Positions 24,631 through 35,191 of a stretch of DNA of 64,000 nucleotides are shown here, one piece after another. A model generated the notes under the pieces. That model ran no database searches. It saw only the letters and a program-made list of their open reading frames with translations, and had not been told where the DNA came from. This DNA is from Solicoccozyma terricola (taxonomy: Eukaryota; Basidiomycota; Tremellomycetes; Filobasidiales; Piskurozymaceae): NCBI GenBank assembly GCA_001600875.1, contig BCLD01000003.1:216818-280817 (forward strand). Reading direction: 5' to 3'. Within the stretch, counting starts at the first letter, position 1, and the number at the start of each line of letters is the position of its first letter. The position numbers were made by a program, and so were the translations under genes.

Positions 24631-24907
24631 CATTCTGGTACACCGAGTAGGATGGATTCAAGCACATATGGTTTTTGCAAGCTCTTGGCACAAGGGTCCG
24701 GACGTCCAGGTCCACATATAGCAGCACATGTCGAACAGTTAACTGGAAACATACTCATCTCAGTGACATACCATTCTGATTCCAACGACCCAGACCTCAG
24801 AAAGGTCACTAATTCCCTCTTTTTGGGAAGCTGGCGCCAACTGGAAGCATATGACACTTGTGGATGCTGGTGGTTGTTGACCGATATTCCGACGCATCCG
24901 GACGGTC

Positions 24908-25420
24908 TTGGTAAATCGCGGAGGCAGGCCGACCTCCCGAAGTATGCTGAGAGTTTTGGGGAAGGAAGCGGAAATGTTTGGCCATCAGGGAAAGGCGATA
25001 TCATGGCTCGCGCCCCGAGCTTTGTTCAACGAGGAGTATGAGGTCGTCGACCGTGGAATCGAGCGATCTGGATTCGAGCACTCGCAGATGAGGGTTTTTG
25101 GTGGAGGGTGGTGGGTGGAAAGACGTCCAGTGGTGCCTGTGTGTCTCCATGAGCTTACCGATGATCCTTTTGACCCTCCTTCCCATGTCGGCATAACCCC
25201 TCGTCCCGCCCCACAGACATTTGCGGGACCAACATTCGATTTTTCAGGATGCAGCAGAGGCAGCGACTACCGCACACAAGGGTGACCCAGAGAGCTTGCC
25301 CATACGTCACGGAAGCGTGGGTTTAGGCGGGAGGACATGCCGTGGTTCGAGGACCGAAGGCTCTCTTCCAATGGACGACCTGCTTCCCCTCCCCCCTCCC
25401 ACCCCTCCTTAAGGGATCGC
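24908..25420 (+). pseudogene. Degenerate copy of the 39-kb gene 3' part
   Basis: The sequence from about 25012 aligns with 39119 onwards. The shared protein blocks are NEEYE-x-VD-x-GIERSG, WW-x4-P-x-VPV and HELT-x2-PF-x-P, then AA-x-AA-x-TAHK and RHGS. Differences between the copies fall largely on third codon positions, so the frame was once under selection. In this copy the intron acceptor TTTGCAG has become TTTGCGG, so the last exon can no longer be joined in frame. The nearest alternative (CCCCACAG near 25216) leads to an early stop. Upstream protein-like frames (24652-25041) may be older exons. The similarity continues past the coding part to about 25575. Confidence 0.5.
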
Positions 25421-25462
25421 GTACCACCTATGACACCTGACGCCGCTCTAATATGGCCCTCA

Positions 25463-26230
25463 CTATTGATGTTCTGATGATAATGTACACGATGGATCGA
25501 CCACGTCGCCGTATGTTCCCTCGCCTCTCATCCGCAGCCCTACCATGCAATTGGTCTCACCAGTCCGCTGCATACCCGAGACTATCATCCGAGACGCGTT
25601 CTGCTGACTCGCTCTCGCTCTTGACTCTCGACTCTGTATCTCGTCGGCGTCGGCATTGAGGTCGTGGTCGGGCACGAAGAGCTCGGGGAGCTGTGCGCTT
25701 TGCTGTGAGCGAGGCATGCCACCGAGTCTACCTACTACGCCAATTGCCGACACTATGGTGAACCTCCAAGAGTCTTCGGGATCATGTCGTTCGTCATGAG
25801 TTTCATCGTTGGAAAATAAGGCACAACGTACAGGAAGCGGTAGACAGAGGACACGTTCAGCGGGATAGCCCCATGTAACATCTTCGTATGCTTGGATCGT
25901 TGATGGGTGAAGAGTTTGTTCTGTTCGTTTATAAACAATATTATGCAATGGGGTATCGAAGAGGATGGGGGGCAAGACCTCGTAGAATCTTTCCACAATG
26001 GGTGGTCTACATAAGGAGTCCTCCCGGAAGGGTTGAAGACCCCTTTTTCTCCTTCAATCACACACACATCGACCTGCTCCGAGGATTAGCTACACTCTTC
26101 GCCTTCAACTCTTCACCGGCAACCCTTATCGTCGTCAACCGATCACCTATTATCCATGTCACACTGGCTCCTCGGCTAGATCTGAATCCAACAGTGAGGT
26201 TGCCTAAAATTCATCATCTGCTTAGTCTCT
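25463..26230 (-). CDS. Possible hypothetical gene, structure unresolved
   Basis: A minus-strand frame at about 26040-25463 is open for about 190 codons with natural composition (ERFYEVLPPILFDTP, TWGYPAERVLCLPLPV, SWRFTIVSAIGVVGRL). It has no ATG near its 5' end and follows a possible acceptor near 26050. An upstream open segment (about 26185-26070) could be a preceding exon. The plus strand is also open at 25888-26232, so strand assignment is not secure. Not recognised. Confidence 0.3.
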
Positions 26231-26392
26231 GACTCCTCATGCCGCGCCGATACCGACATTTAGGCAAAGATCCGGCACCTGACACCGACAGCGAGCTAAG
26301 ACGGTTGCTAAGACGGTGGCACTATTTTCAGTCGTTGTCTGCCTGCCATTGCCAACCTCGGACTTTGTCTTACCTGCTCTCCTTGACGATTC

Positions 26393-29300
26393 CTACCTGG
26401 AAGAGACACTGGGCAATCCATAGCAGACGAAAGCTGCCCAATGATCCGTCGAGGAGTAAGGGCACGATTCGCCAGGCAGATGTGTCAGTGCCTCAATCTG
26501 TCGATTGAGCCCGTTAATAGCGCAGTCGAATAGGTCCTTGGGTAGATCGCGACGGGTCGCATGCGACCTGACATGTTTCAAGGTGTCGATAGCGCTTTGA
26601 GCAGAGAGGTCGCGCAGCCAGCGTTGCGCTCCCGCGAGGCTGCATGCAGGCGTCTCTCCCGAAAGATAGCGTCGATAAAACTCGCTCATTAGCAGTAGAC
26701 CTGGTCTGTCGGACACCGGCCAAAGGGTGGCGATGACCTGGCGGCTGCCAGCGAGCAGAAAGGCGAAAGGTAGGCTATAAGGCTCGTCCGCCGCCGATCT
26801 CTTGGCCAGTCCGGTCTCGCATGCCGCGAGAACCGTCAACTCGCAGACAGGCAGGTTGAGCTGCGTCAAAATTGCCATCATGTTCACCAGGCCATCAGCG
26901 GTGCCAAAGAGCGGCACTCCCGAAGAAGGCAACTCAGCCAGCTCCAGGCCGCTCTGTGAAATGTCATCAGGGTCCCAAACACCGTGACAGCCCAGATGAA
27001 GGATGCGGGCTTCCTGGCCGGCTTCGTACAGGGCAGTGGGGTGACTGGCAGGTCCCAGGTGAACGCTGGGATTGGTATGGCCAGCGTCTGCGCAAAGACT
27101 TGCCACAAAACTGGCCTCCAATCCGATCAATGGCGCCTTCTTGTCAGGATTACCGAAGACCACGGGGCGACCCGACTCTACAGAGCGTTCTGCAGCTGCC
27201 GTTACCCTCAGCAATCCGGCCGCAGGCGCCATGCGAATGCTTTCCACCATATCGAGGATGTAGAGGCTGGTTTCGGGGTCTTGCAATCCTGAAAAGGGTA
27301 CCACATGAAGCATGCGGTGAGGTAGAATCAGCAGGTGGTGCAGCCGTCGTCGCCCGATCTCCGTCGCGATGGGCGCCCACAGTGCCCGGTACAAGCTCCT
27401 ACCGTACGCGGTCAGCGCCGCTTGCCATGCCGACTGCGTAGCACGCCCTCTGTGAACAGCCTCCAAGGGCTCGTAAAGGTCCCGCACCAGACGCTCGTAA
27501 GGCCAATCAGGAAGCCACTTGCCCCACGTCGGAGGATCAGTCCCCATGCTGGCGACAATCACGGCGGATCCTCGAGCTGTGCTGTGAAAGGAGACTATCC
27601 CCCAACCGGCACCTGTACCGGCCTCGCTCGGTAGGACATTCAGTATATCTTGAAGACTCATCGTCGTGCTGCTCGATGCGGGTGTCTGCCTTGCCACGCG
27701 AGCTAGGGCTCGCTCCTCAAGAGAGCGACGTATTCGGCCGATGTGCTCGTCAATGACATCTATCTGCTGCTCCAGCTCCAAGTGGTTCGGCGATGCTTGT
27801 GGGTGTTCCTGGCTCTGGAGGTGGCTCCGCTGGGTCTGTAACTCGGCGTATGTGTGGAGCAGAGCGCGATCCTGTTCCGTTTGCGGTGTTGTCGACGTGA
27901 TGCCTGATCCGGGTGAATGCCAGCAGGCCAGCTCCTGGAGGATTCGTGACTTGCTGCCCTCTACGACCTCGAGCGCGCGCTCGGATTGGTCAAGTCGCAG
28001 ACACAGCTCGACCGTCCGCCCATCGGCAAGGGCCCAATTTCCCATGTAACCTTCCCGCAGCTGCCAATCCTGCACGTCGGTCTCTATCCGCTGGCGCAGG
28101 CTGCGCACCACCCCATACTTCTCCAGTGCTCCTTCCCAATCCTCCACTTCAAAGAGAGCCTGTGCCCACAAATTGGCGCTCTGCATTTGCATTTCCCAGT
28201 TCTGGGTGTGCTGCTGGATGACCCTGTCGCCCTGTTCGAACCGTTCCCGGCCTGCGTCGGGCTTGCCAAGTCGAATATTCAAGTAGCCCAGATGCGAGAG
28301 CGCCAGCAACTGCAAATGGACAAGCGCAAGGGGTATTCCGCCCTCTCCGGCAGCTGCCTTCGTCGCAAGGCCTTCTTCAGCATGTCGCAGGAGGTCCTCA
28401 AATGCAATGTAGGCCTCCTCGAAACGACCAAGAAGCCTATAGCTGTTGGCACGGATTGATTGCGCACGCGCCCAGCAATCGGACGGAATGTTGTGGGCAG
28501 CGAAGAAGGGTTCCAAGATTTGCAAGGCCTCGGCCGGGCGTTCCGTTTGGCTGAGCATATCGGCGCGGTGGATGGCGAGTAAGCTCGCATCTGCAGGCGA
28601 CAAGCGGTCATCCTCCTGAAGTGTATTCAGCAATAGCTCGGCAGGCTTCACAAAGCGATTAGTCAGGTAAAACTGCAGCAATGCGAAGCGGGCATCGCGC
28701 AGAGGAGCTGCTGGTCCGACGATATCGTAAACCTCCACTATGGTTTGCAGCATCTGGTGCCCTCTTGACCGATCGATATTGAAAGTACTGCTGACGTCGC
28801 TCATAGCGAGCACGAACCCCGCAGCCCGCCGCATCAGATCTCTCAGACGGTGCAGCTCCTCCGGACCAGCGGAATCACGCTTCAAGCGATAGGCGAGCAG
28901 GAATTCTACAAGACCGCGATCGACCTCGCTTCTCAGCGGCCCAACCGGCCTCATGTAGACATTGCCGGCCTGAAGGTGCAGGTCACCGACAAAGTTCCGG
29001 TCAAGCTCCTGGAGGTTGTATAAGGTGACTAGATCCAGGGCGAGTTTGGTAACCCGGCGCAAAGGTACTGCCAGTCGTTGCTCCGATAGGTGGCACGCAA
29101 TATCGTAGAGGATATGGCATCGTGTGAGGGCCACTTGTCGCTCCAGATCAAACTCTCCCAAGGCCACCGCTGCGGCCAGGTTAAGCTCGCTGACCCACTC
29201 GCGGACATCGAGTAGACCTGCCTGCTGCAGAACACTGTCGAACGTCGTAACGTCTGAGGCGGTCAAGCCCCCATCGGCCACCAAGCCCTTTAGTTGACCA

Positions 29301-29425
29301 AGTGCGTCTTCCAGGATCGCTCTCGTGTCGAGAGTGGGGTCCACCTGTATGGGAACGATGTTCTGCATTACGTCGTGAGTGGCGCTGTCGCGAAGACGTC
29401 TGACCAAATCGGCATATCGGCTCAT
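26393..29425 (-). CDS. TPR-CHAT domain protein (caspase-like peptidase fold)
   Basis: One uninterrupted frame of 1010 aa from ATG 29425; the frame stays open upstream to 29599 without a better start. Residues about 100-560 are helical repeats of the TPR type (ARFALLQFYLTNRFVKPAEL, LLALSHLGYLNIRLGKPDAG, LDQSERALEVVEGSKSRIL). The C-terminal CHAT domain has the catalytic dyad: His814 in LHLGCHGVWD and Cys869 in LAACETGLA, with LLAGSRQVIATLWPVSD and the closing DHWAAFVCYG typical of the family. CHAT proteins are separase/caspase-fold peptidases; in fungi they often belong to NLR-like self/non-self recognition proteins, but no nucleotide-binding domain is present here. It lacks introns although most neighbours have several. 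Target and activation are unknown. Confidence 0.85.
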   Translation of the reverse strand: MSRYADLVRRLRDSATHDVMQNIVPIQVDPTLDTRAILEDALGQLKGLVADGGLTASDVTTFDSVLQQAGLLDVREWVSELNLAAAVALGEFDLERQVALTRCHILYDIACHLSEQRLAVPLRRVTKLALDLVTLYNLQELDRNFVGDLHLQAGNVYMRPVGPLRSEVDRGLVEFLLAYRLKRDSAGPEELHRLRDLMRRAAGFVLAMSDVSSTFNIDRSRGHQMLQTIVEVYDIVGPAAPLRDARFALLQFYLTNRFVKPAELLLNTLQEDDRLSPADASLLAIHRADMLSQTERPAEALQILEPFFAAHNIPSDCWARAQSIRANSYRLLGRFEEAYIAFEDLLRHAEEGLATKAAAGEGGIPLALVHLQLLALSHLGYLNIRLGKPDAGRERFEQGDRVIQQHTQNWEMQMQSANLWAQALFEVEDWEGALEKYGVVRSLRQRIETDVQDWQLREGYMGNWALADGRTVELCLRLDQSERALEVVEGSKSRILQELACWHSPGSGITSTTPQTEQDRALLHTYAELQTQRSHLQSQEHPQASPNHLELEQQIDVIDEHIGRIRRSLEERALARVARQTPASSSTTMSLQDILNVLPSEAGTGAGWGIVSFHSTARGSAVIVASMGTDPPTWGKWLPDWPYERLVRDLYEPLEAVHRGRATQSAWQAALTAYGRSLYRALWAPIATEIGRRRLHHLLILPHRMLHVVPFSGLQDPETSLYILDMVESIRMAPAAGLLRVTAAAERSVESGRPVVFGNPDKKAPLIGLEASFVASLCADAGHTNPSVHLGPASHPTALYEAGQEARILHLGCHGVWDPDDISQSGLELAELPSSGVPLFGTADGLVNMMAILTQLNLPVCELTVLAACETGLAKRSAADEPYSLPFAFLLAGSRQVIATLWPVSDRPGLLLMSEFYRRYLSGETPACSLAGAQRWLRDLSAQSAIDTLKHVRSHATRRDLPKDLFDCAINGLNRQIEALTHLPGESCPYSSTDHWAAFVCYGLPSVSSR

Positions 29426-29923
29426 TGTTCGGTCCGGTCTGTCGGCGTGCACCTCAGCCACCGCTTCAATTTGATAGCAAATGGACTTGAAAGAGGTGTA
29501 TGGTTGAGCACCTGGCCGGCGAGACCACCTCAGTGAGCAATTTATCATTAGAAAGGAGAACAAGGGTACAGGAGGACAAGAGAAGGAGAGAAGGAGCAAA
29601 CATGTGCTCTAGGCTGCAAAAACAAATTCCCACCAGAGGCGGAGTAAAAAGCACCGCTTCAGGATGCAAAACACGACATGATGGAAGCTGTGAGAAGCTC
29701 TCGAGGTCGAGGAGGCAGTTTCAGTGGCGAAACCGTCTTCTCCGAATCTTCCTTTGGAACCCGCCCTCCCTGCTCACTTGTAGCTTCCGCCATTATGCCC
29801 ACATTTTGCCAAATGGCTTGGCTTCCCCCGCCTATATACAGTCGCAGCTTTCAACTCATTTCTACCTCGCAGTGCCTTCATAGCTCCCTGACTTCCACTT
29901 GACCGAGTAAGGCACCCACACCT
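29426..29923. promoter_or_regulatory. Divergent promoter between CHAT gene and orphan-family gene
   Basis: 498 bp separate the two start codons. It includes a CTATATACAG TATA-like word near 29832, about 90 bp before the plus-strand ATG. Short frames here (for example 29678-29902) are open but not convincing. Confidence 0.45.
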
Positions 29924-31231
29924 ATGGCGCCAAGGGACATATACACGCACCGTCTCGGCAAGCTTGAGATAGGATATCCCCTATTCGAGCCCTCGACCGC
30001 TGAACTTGGTGACGTCGGCTTTATTAACAAGTCTGGCGGATTCATCAAGCTTTACAATGTCGCAAAGCCACCGAAGGTAAATAATGCACCCCCATCCCGG
30101 GCACTCAAGGTTACCCCTCCGGTCCGGCTTGAGGATTCGGCTCAACATGTGAGTATGAAAAGAACCTGTATGAAACGCTATGCATGGTACAATATCAGAC
30201 GCTGCACAGGTCACGCGTGACTCTGCGATAGGAGGTCAAGCTGGCGTGCAGCTGTACGTAGCATAATTTTCTTCTCTTACCAAAAGCTCTCGCGGGAGAT
30301 GCAGAGTCGTTGAAACCTCCAAGCAACAGTCCTCAAGTACCCGTCGGGGGGAAATTGGCATTCCAAAACGTCCAATCAAAAGAGGTGATTATCATCATGA
30401 AGAACCAAATGCGGCGGGGCATTCAAGAGATTGGAGACCTCAAGAAGTACTTCAAAGATTATCTGCCATGGATCAAGCGGACATACCAAAGGCGGTGAGC
30501 CTGCCATCGGGTCCGGTCCCAACCTCGCCTGGCTGATGCTTGATCGCTCGCACTGATTGGGCCTCAAGCGAGGATTTTTCTGATCGGGACTTGTGTCTCG
30601 TCACGGGGACCAGGGAAGCGGCTTATTACTCCATCGCTGTCAATGATAAACGTGCCACGACTGCTTCCATCTCCTTCGAGGTGTACAAGGTGGCTGAGGG
30701 CGGAGTCTGGGGGAACTGGGAAAATACTACCATGTACAACGAGACAAGCTTCTACGACAATGGTGAGGGGAGTCATCCGAGGATAACTTCCATTCTCGTT
30801 TGGAGCTACTGACTATTCTTCTCCGACTTAGGACTACCCATCACGGATGATGGTACGTCTCATCTTACGATTCTTTTGACGATAGAACATGTCTAAATTC
30901 GTGCCCAATTACTTCTCGTGAAGTCAATAATGTGCCGCGCAGGGCGGTCTTTATCAAGAGGATCGCTTTGAAGCGTCACCACATCTTTGGATTCAAGCCT
31001 GACGAGTTACTCGGAGAGCGCAGGGAGAACATTAGATACTCCGAGGAGGACTTCACCGAGGACGAAAATCCGGCCGACGACACAGATCCCGACTTGACCG
31101 AGCCAGAAAAACCAAACCCGTCGGAAGAGCAGAGTCAGCTCGAGCAGGCAGAGCAGTCCGAAGGGACAGACAGTGCAGCTCGACGAAAAGAACATTCGGA
31201 CGAGATGCAGCGGTCCAATGAGAAAAGATAG
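29924..31231 (+). CDS. Basidiomycete orphan-family protein of unknown function
   Basis: Six exons fit: 29924-30148, 30210-30257, 30307-30494, 30569-30762, 30832-30852 (only 21 nt) and 30924-31231, 327 aa. The layout is one I know from many mushroom-fungus proteins of unknown function: an N-terminal GYPLFEP-x5-LGDVGFI segment leading to FIKLYN, a central Gly-rich then beta block (GGKLAFQNVQSKEVIIIM), a helical YFKDYLPWIKR segment, DLCLVTGTREAAYYSIAV, and a final AVFIKRI strand. The C-terminus is acidic (EEDFTEDENPADDTDPD) and disordered. No enzyme motif is visible. It is divergent from the CHAT gene. The junction of exons 2 and 3 was chosen for phase; a stronger donor 4 nt upstream would break the frame. 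Confidence 0.65.
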
Positions 31232-31636
31232 TCCGACCAAGGCGAGGTCACAATTTGAATGCGGAGGGTTATGTAGGAACTCTGCTCGGAACGGGTCTTT
31301 CTCCCCCTTCAGCCTGGGCAAGAAACGACGATTACACCAGGGAGGAAGAGAGGAAGGTATGATTGGGGACGAGAGAAAGTCGTAGTCTGCACCAGGTGGA
31401 AGTTCTGGAGGAACACGGATCACAGAGTGGTGGTGGTGGTGGTGGTGGTGGAGGTAGTGATGACATGACTCTTTACTTACTACCGCTGTCGTCATCCGAA
31501 TCCGAATCTCCTCGTCAGACGTAACAACAGGCTACTTTTACTGAATCCCAATTACTCCATAAACAAATAGGAGTAATGAAAGTAGTCAGTAGCACGAAAT
31601 ATAAGGAGATTCCATCCATTCCAATACCATAACTCC
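31232..31636. other. Convergent intergenic region
   Basis: Between two gene 3' ends. It contains (GGT)n at 31428-31452 and little else. A minus-strand frame covering 31007-31495 includes the translation of this repeat (poly-His) and is an artefact of the repeat and of the gene on the other strand. Confidence 0.5.
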
Positions 31637-32953
31637 CTAGCTCCTGGGGGTACCGCCCCCAGACTTCCCTGCGACGCCCTCACAGAACTCCCAGAACCTT
31701 GCCCACTCCTCACGATCCGTAGCCATGTCCGACAGCTCCCTCTTTTCGCTGCGAAGGTATCTGGTATGGAACAAGCCCATTCCCATCACCGGCTCCCAGT
31801 ATTCGCCATGGACCTTGTTCTCTCTTGCCGAGAGCAGGACCTGCGTTTTGGCTGCATCCTGCACCGAGTCACGCATGAATAGTCCGAGAATGAATTTCAG
31901 TGCCCTCGCTAGACGATACGACACAAGAGGCTGCTGATTTTCGCCCGAGTGCGTGCGTGGAACTCGGCCTGTGTGTGAGGACGTTGGTCTGTTAGCTGCA
32001 GCGAAACACCCCACGGCATCGGGTAAACAGGGGACTTGGTGGGAACAAAGAGGACTCACCAGGATGGCAGGCATTGACGAAAACATTCTTCACCCCATCC
32101 ACATCCCACAGCCGTCGATCCAGCTCCAATGCAAGATACAACACCCCCAATTTCGAGGCTGTGTATCGTTGAAACGCCGAGCCAAGATGCATGAAGCTGG
32201 TTCCATCGCCTGGGATCGGCGTCGTAAGCGCCGTATAGTCGAGCTTGTGCGCTATCTTATGGCCCTCCGAAGAAGTAATCGTGATGCACGCCCCGCCATG
32301 AGCATTCGCCGTGGTCTTGATGAAATCTTTAAACAGCAGAAGTCAGACAGCTGTCGCTTTTCTGGCCACCGTGCTCCAGCGGGCTTGCTGGGAACACACA
32401 GCAAGAGGTTAACAAAAACGTACACGTACCTAGAAGCGTGGTAACAAATACGAAATGCCCCAGACAATTCACCGCAAACGTGCGCTCCACCCCATCTGGG
32501 CTCAAAACATCCTGCGTCGGGAACGTGAGTGCTGCGTTTGCATTAAGAATGTCGAGTCTTCCGGTCGGTGTGGAGTCGCCGTCGTCGGAGGACAACTTGC
32601 GAACCAGAGCTATCGCAGACGTCCTAGCTGTGGATACGCTTCCCAGGTCCAACTCGTGGAAGTGGATCGCTCCAACTGCCTTGCCGTTGGGCCGTGCTAC
32701 TTGTGCGAGCCGCTTCTCGGCGTCGTACATGCCTTGGCGGTTCGCCGGAATGTCGAGAGTGCACACGTACACGGTCGCTCCTAGGGTTGCGAGGTAGATG
32801 GTGGTTTCCAGGCCGATTCCCTGCGAACCACTGGATTCCTCGTGTTAGCAGGACGGCGATGACTTTTGATTCCAAGAGCTGTACCTGCCCTGTAACGACT
32901 GCGACCTTGTCAGTCAGATCTTGGAGGGAGTCGAGGTACTCTTCCTCGGTCAT
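31637..32953 (-). CDS. Short-chain dehydrogenase/reductase (SDR)
   Basis: Four exons (32953-32889, 32830-32430, 32326-32060, 31968-31637) give 354 aa. The Rossmann motif is GGSQGIG (residues 22-28), followed by ATVYVCTLD, a Leu-Asp before the cofactor region (HFHELDLGS), LDILNANAA (the NNAG-like motif, with Asn-Ala-Asn-Ala), a Ser-Ser pair at 174-175 and YTASK (Tyr210, Lys214). This is the full SDR catalytic set, closest in style to retinol-dehydrogenase-like SDRs (NACHPG). It uses NAD(P) to oxidise or reduce a carbonyl or alcohol; the substrate is not predictable. Keeping GGSQGIG in frame needs exon 1 to end before GCAGGT, a GC-AG intron. It lies tandem with the heme-dioxygenase-like gene at 33.5 kb. 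Confidence 0.85.
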
Positions 32954-33542
32954 GACGGCAAGAGGGTGAGATGTTTCTGCAGATACGGACGGAGGGATCA
33001 CTGGGGGTTGGGCGTCGTTGACTGAGGTTGCACAACTCGTACAGGGATTATGTCGATAAGGGTTGAAGCTCAATGCGTTTAGTCGCCTCGCCACAAGCCA
33101 ACAGGAATACAAATCAAAGATGATAAGATTCGCACGAGCACAGCAAAAATGCCGCATTGCATAGCCCCCCAGTTGGTCCGGACCCATTGCCGACCCTCAC
33201 AGTACATTGTCGTGACCTTCAGCCTATCAATCCCCCTAAACAGCTTCCTTTGTGGTTTCTCACGGAACATGGCCGGAGCCTGCAATGGTCGAATGGAGGA
33301 AAGTCAGCGCTTGCTCAGAGTTGTGATGAGTGAGCGACTTACCGACGGCCAGATCGTGCGGTTCAATAACGTTGATGTAGTCTACTCTTTACGGGGAGAC
33401 GTCCCTCGTCATGTCCTCCCCGGGCGTCTCTCGCTGTCCCTTGTCACGACACATCGGCAAGCGATTCACGAGTCAGGAAATGATGGCATTACGGCTATCA
33501 AATGCGTGATATCTCAATGTCTCAAATGTCTCAAAAATGTCT
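32954..33542. promoter_or_regulatory. Intergenic between two tandem minus-strand genes
   Basis: Upstream region of the SDR gene and 3' region of the heme-dioxygenase-like gene. No motif recognised. The open frame 32624-33187 extends the SDR frame upstream but not in a protein-like way. Confidence 0.4.
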
Positions 33543-35191
33543 CTATTTCGTAGCTTCAACCCTCGCTCTCAACCTCATTTCCAACCGCCTGATCATCTCC
33601 CCTACTGCGCCCTCTCCATCGACAGCCACGGCGACGCCACCCCCTACTCCACCTGAAGCCGTCATTGGTTTCCTTTCCGGCAGATCCAAATCTTCGTAAT
33701 ACACCGCCTTCTTCGTATGTCCTAACCGCCATAACTTGAGCTGTCGTACCATGTCCTCCACCTCCGGTCTCTCGCCCAACTTGGCCCGTAAGTTTTCCCG
33801 CCTAACGGCATCGATCCACGCCACTTGACAGGATGGAAGGTAATCGTTAGAGTACGGGAGTTCTGTAAACTCGTGTTCTCCTCCCTTCCACCACCTCCAT
33901 ATCCTTCCACCGAACCATGTCGGTTCTACCTCGACCCTTGTCCGCGTAGGAATCCCTAAAAAGGCGTCTAATGTCCGTATGAAAACTGATTGATCTCCTG
34001 AGACGCCATCGAACTCGTCCACTCCCCATCCGTGAAACCCCTGAGCGTGCGACATCCATACGTCCTTTTTGACTTTTCCCTCTTTTACCACGTCGGCAAA
34101 GAGCTTGAATGCAGCTCGCATAGAGGCTATGGCTTCCTCGAGTAAGGGAACTGGATTATCCAGGTGGTCAGGTAAAGATGCAACTGCGCGGTAAAACGGG
34201 ACTGCTAGACGTTCCATATCGTAGAAAATCTGGGCGTTGAGTCGTTCAGCGTCCCATGCGGTAGGGTAGGTAGTGGATAGGTGTCGTATGTTGGAGTAGA
34301 CGATGCCTGATGTCGGGTGGACGTTGAGAAGGGTCATCGTGTACAGGCCTGCCGGGGGGGGGAGGGGGGGGGAAGCAAGAGAAGAAGAGACTCGAGGTTC
34401 GGTTCAGCATTCCAAGTCAGAAGCCAGACCACGCCGTCGGAGCGGGAACACTCACAACCACCATTTGTCTTAATCCCCATCGCATCATTCAACCATCTCA
34501 ACGTTCCTTCTATCTCCTTTGGTAACCTGGACACCTTTTCATCCTGAGCGATCCTAACGACTGGTGATGTCCCCCAACGGTAGAGGTGTGCGAGGTAGGC
34601 TAGGCAGGCTAAAACTCCGAATCGTGCGGGGGTGTCGATGGTTGGCAAGGTGCGGATGACAATATCAAGGTCTATCTTGTCTGATAGTTCCTTGGCCATC
34701 CAGCGTCGGTTATCATCGATTCGAGACCGGAGTTCATCATCGGAGCGTAATGGATGTAGCTCGGATGAATCGACGAATCGTTCTGGAGCCGCAAGGGCAA
34801 TGGCGTGGTAGGGTGCGAGTGCTAGTGGCCAGGAGTCGACGTATGTAGGTGTAGGAGGCCATGATCCTCCGCCTTCGTGGACTATGAGGGATTCGAGGTG
34901 GCCAGTGAGGGAGTCAGGGGTGGAGGAGGATGAGGGGTGGTCCGAGGGTGAGGCGATGCTGATAGAGGCAACTGCAAGGTCACCCTGACCCGTGGAGATG
35001 TACATCCCGGGGCGCTCTCTCTCTCTCTGTCTCCTTTGGCTGGCTGTCGTCTGGACAGGCGGTGGGGGCGGGGGGGTTATCTGCTTGACCTTGTGCGTGT
35101 TCGATAGTCTTCTCTTGCTCCCATACTCATTATCGATTGCGAGAGCAGAGTGGTCCCCGTATGGTCGACCTTGTCTCCTACCCTTTTTCAT
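33543..35191 (-). CDS. Indoleamine 2,3-dioxygenase/PrnB-superfamily heme protein
   Basis: Two exons (35191-34456 and 34348-33543) give 513 aa. The fold signatures are ARFGVLACLAYLAHLYRWG, then FDGVSGDQSVFIRTLDAFLG, which matches the GGSAGQSSVFQ-FDVLLG block of indoleamine 2,3-dioxygenases, then NDYLPSCQVAWIDAV (equivalent to the Y/MPPxHRxFL segment). RLGHTKKAV carries His456 as the likely proximal heme ligand. The first 60 residues are basic and proline-rich, unlike canonical tryptophan-degrading enzymes, and the whole is closer in feel to the PrnB-like branch (DUF1864). It probably oxidises an indole-type substrate; which one is unknown. The intron's pyrimidine tract is an almost pure C run on the coding strand. 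ATG 35191 is the furthest upstream start in frame; a later Met (MYIST) is possible. Confidence 0.68.

Noticed and set aside
24414..25004. Minus-strand 196-codon frame
   Set aside because: It opposes better-supported plus-strand exons and its composition (Ser/Leu/Pro-rich) is typical of an antisense shadow.
27150..28459. Long plus-strand frames opposite the CHAT gene
   Set aside because: They are shadows of the 1010-codon minus-strand frame, which carries recognisable domains.
31007..31495. Minus-strand frame with a poly-His run
   Set aside because: It overlaps the last exon of the plus-strand orphan-family gene and its His run is the complement of a (GGT)n repeat.
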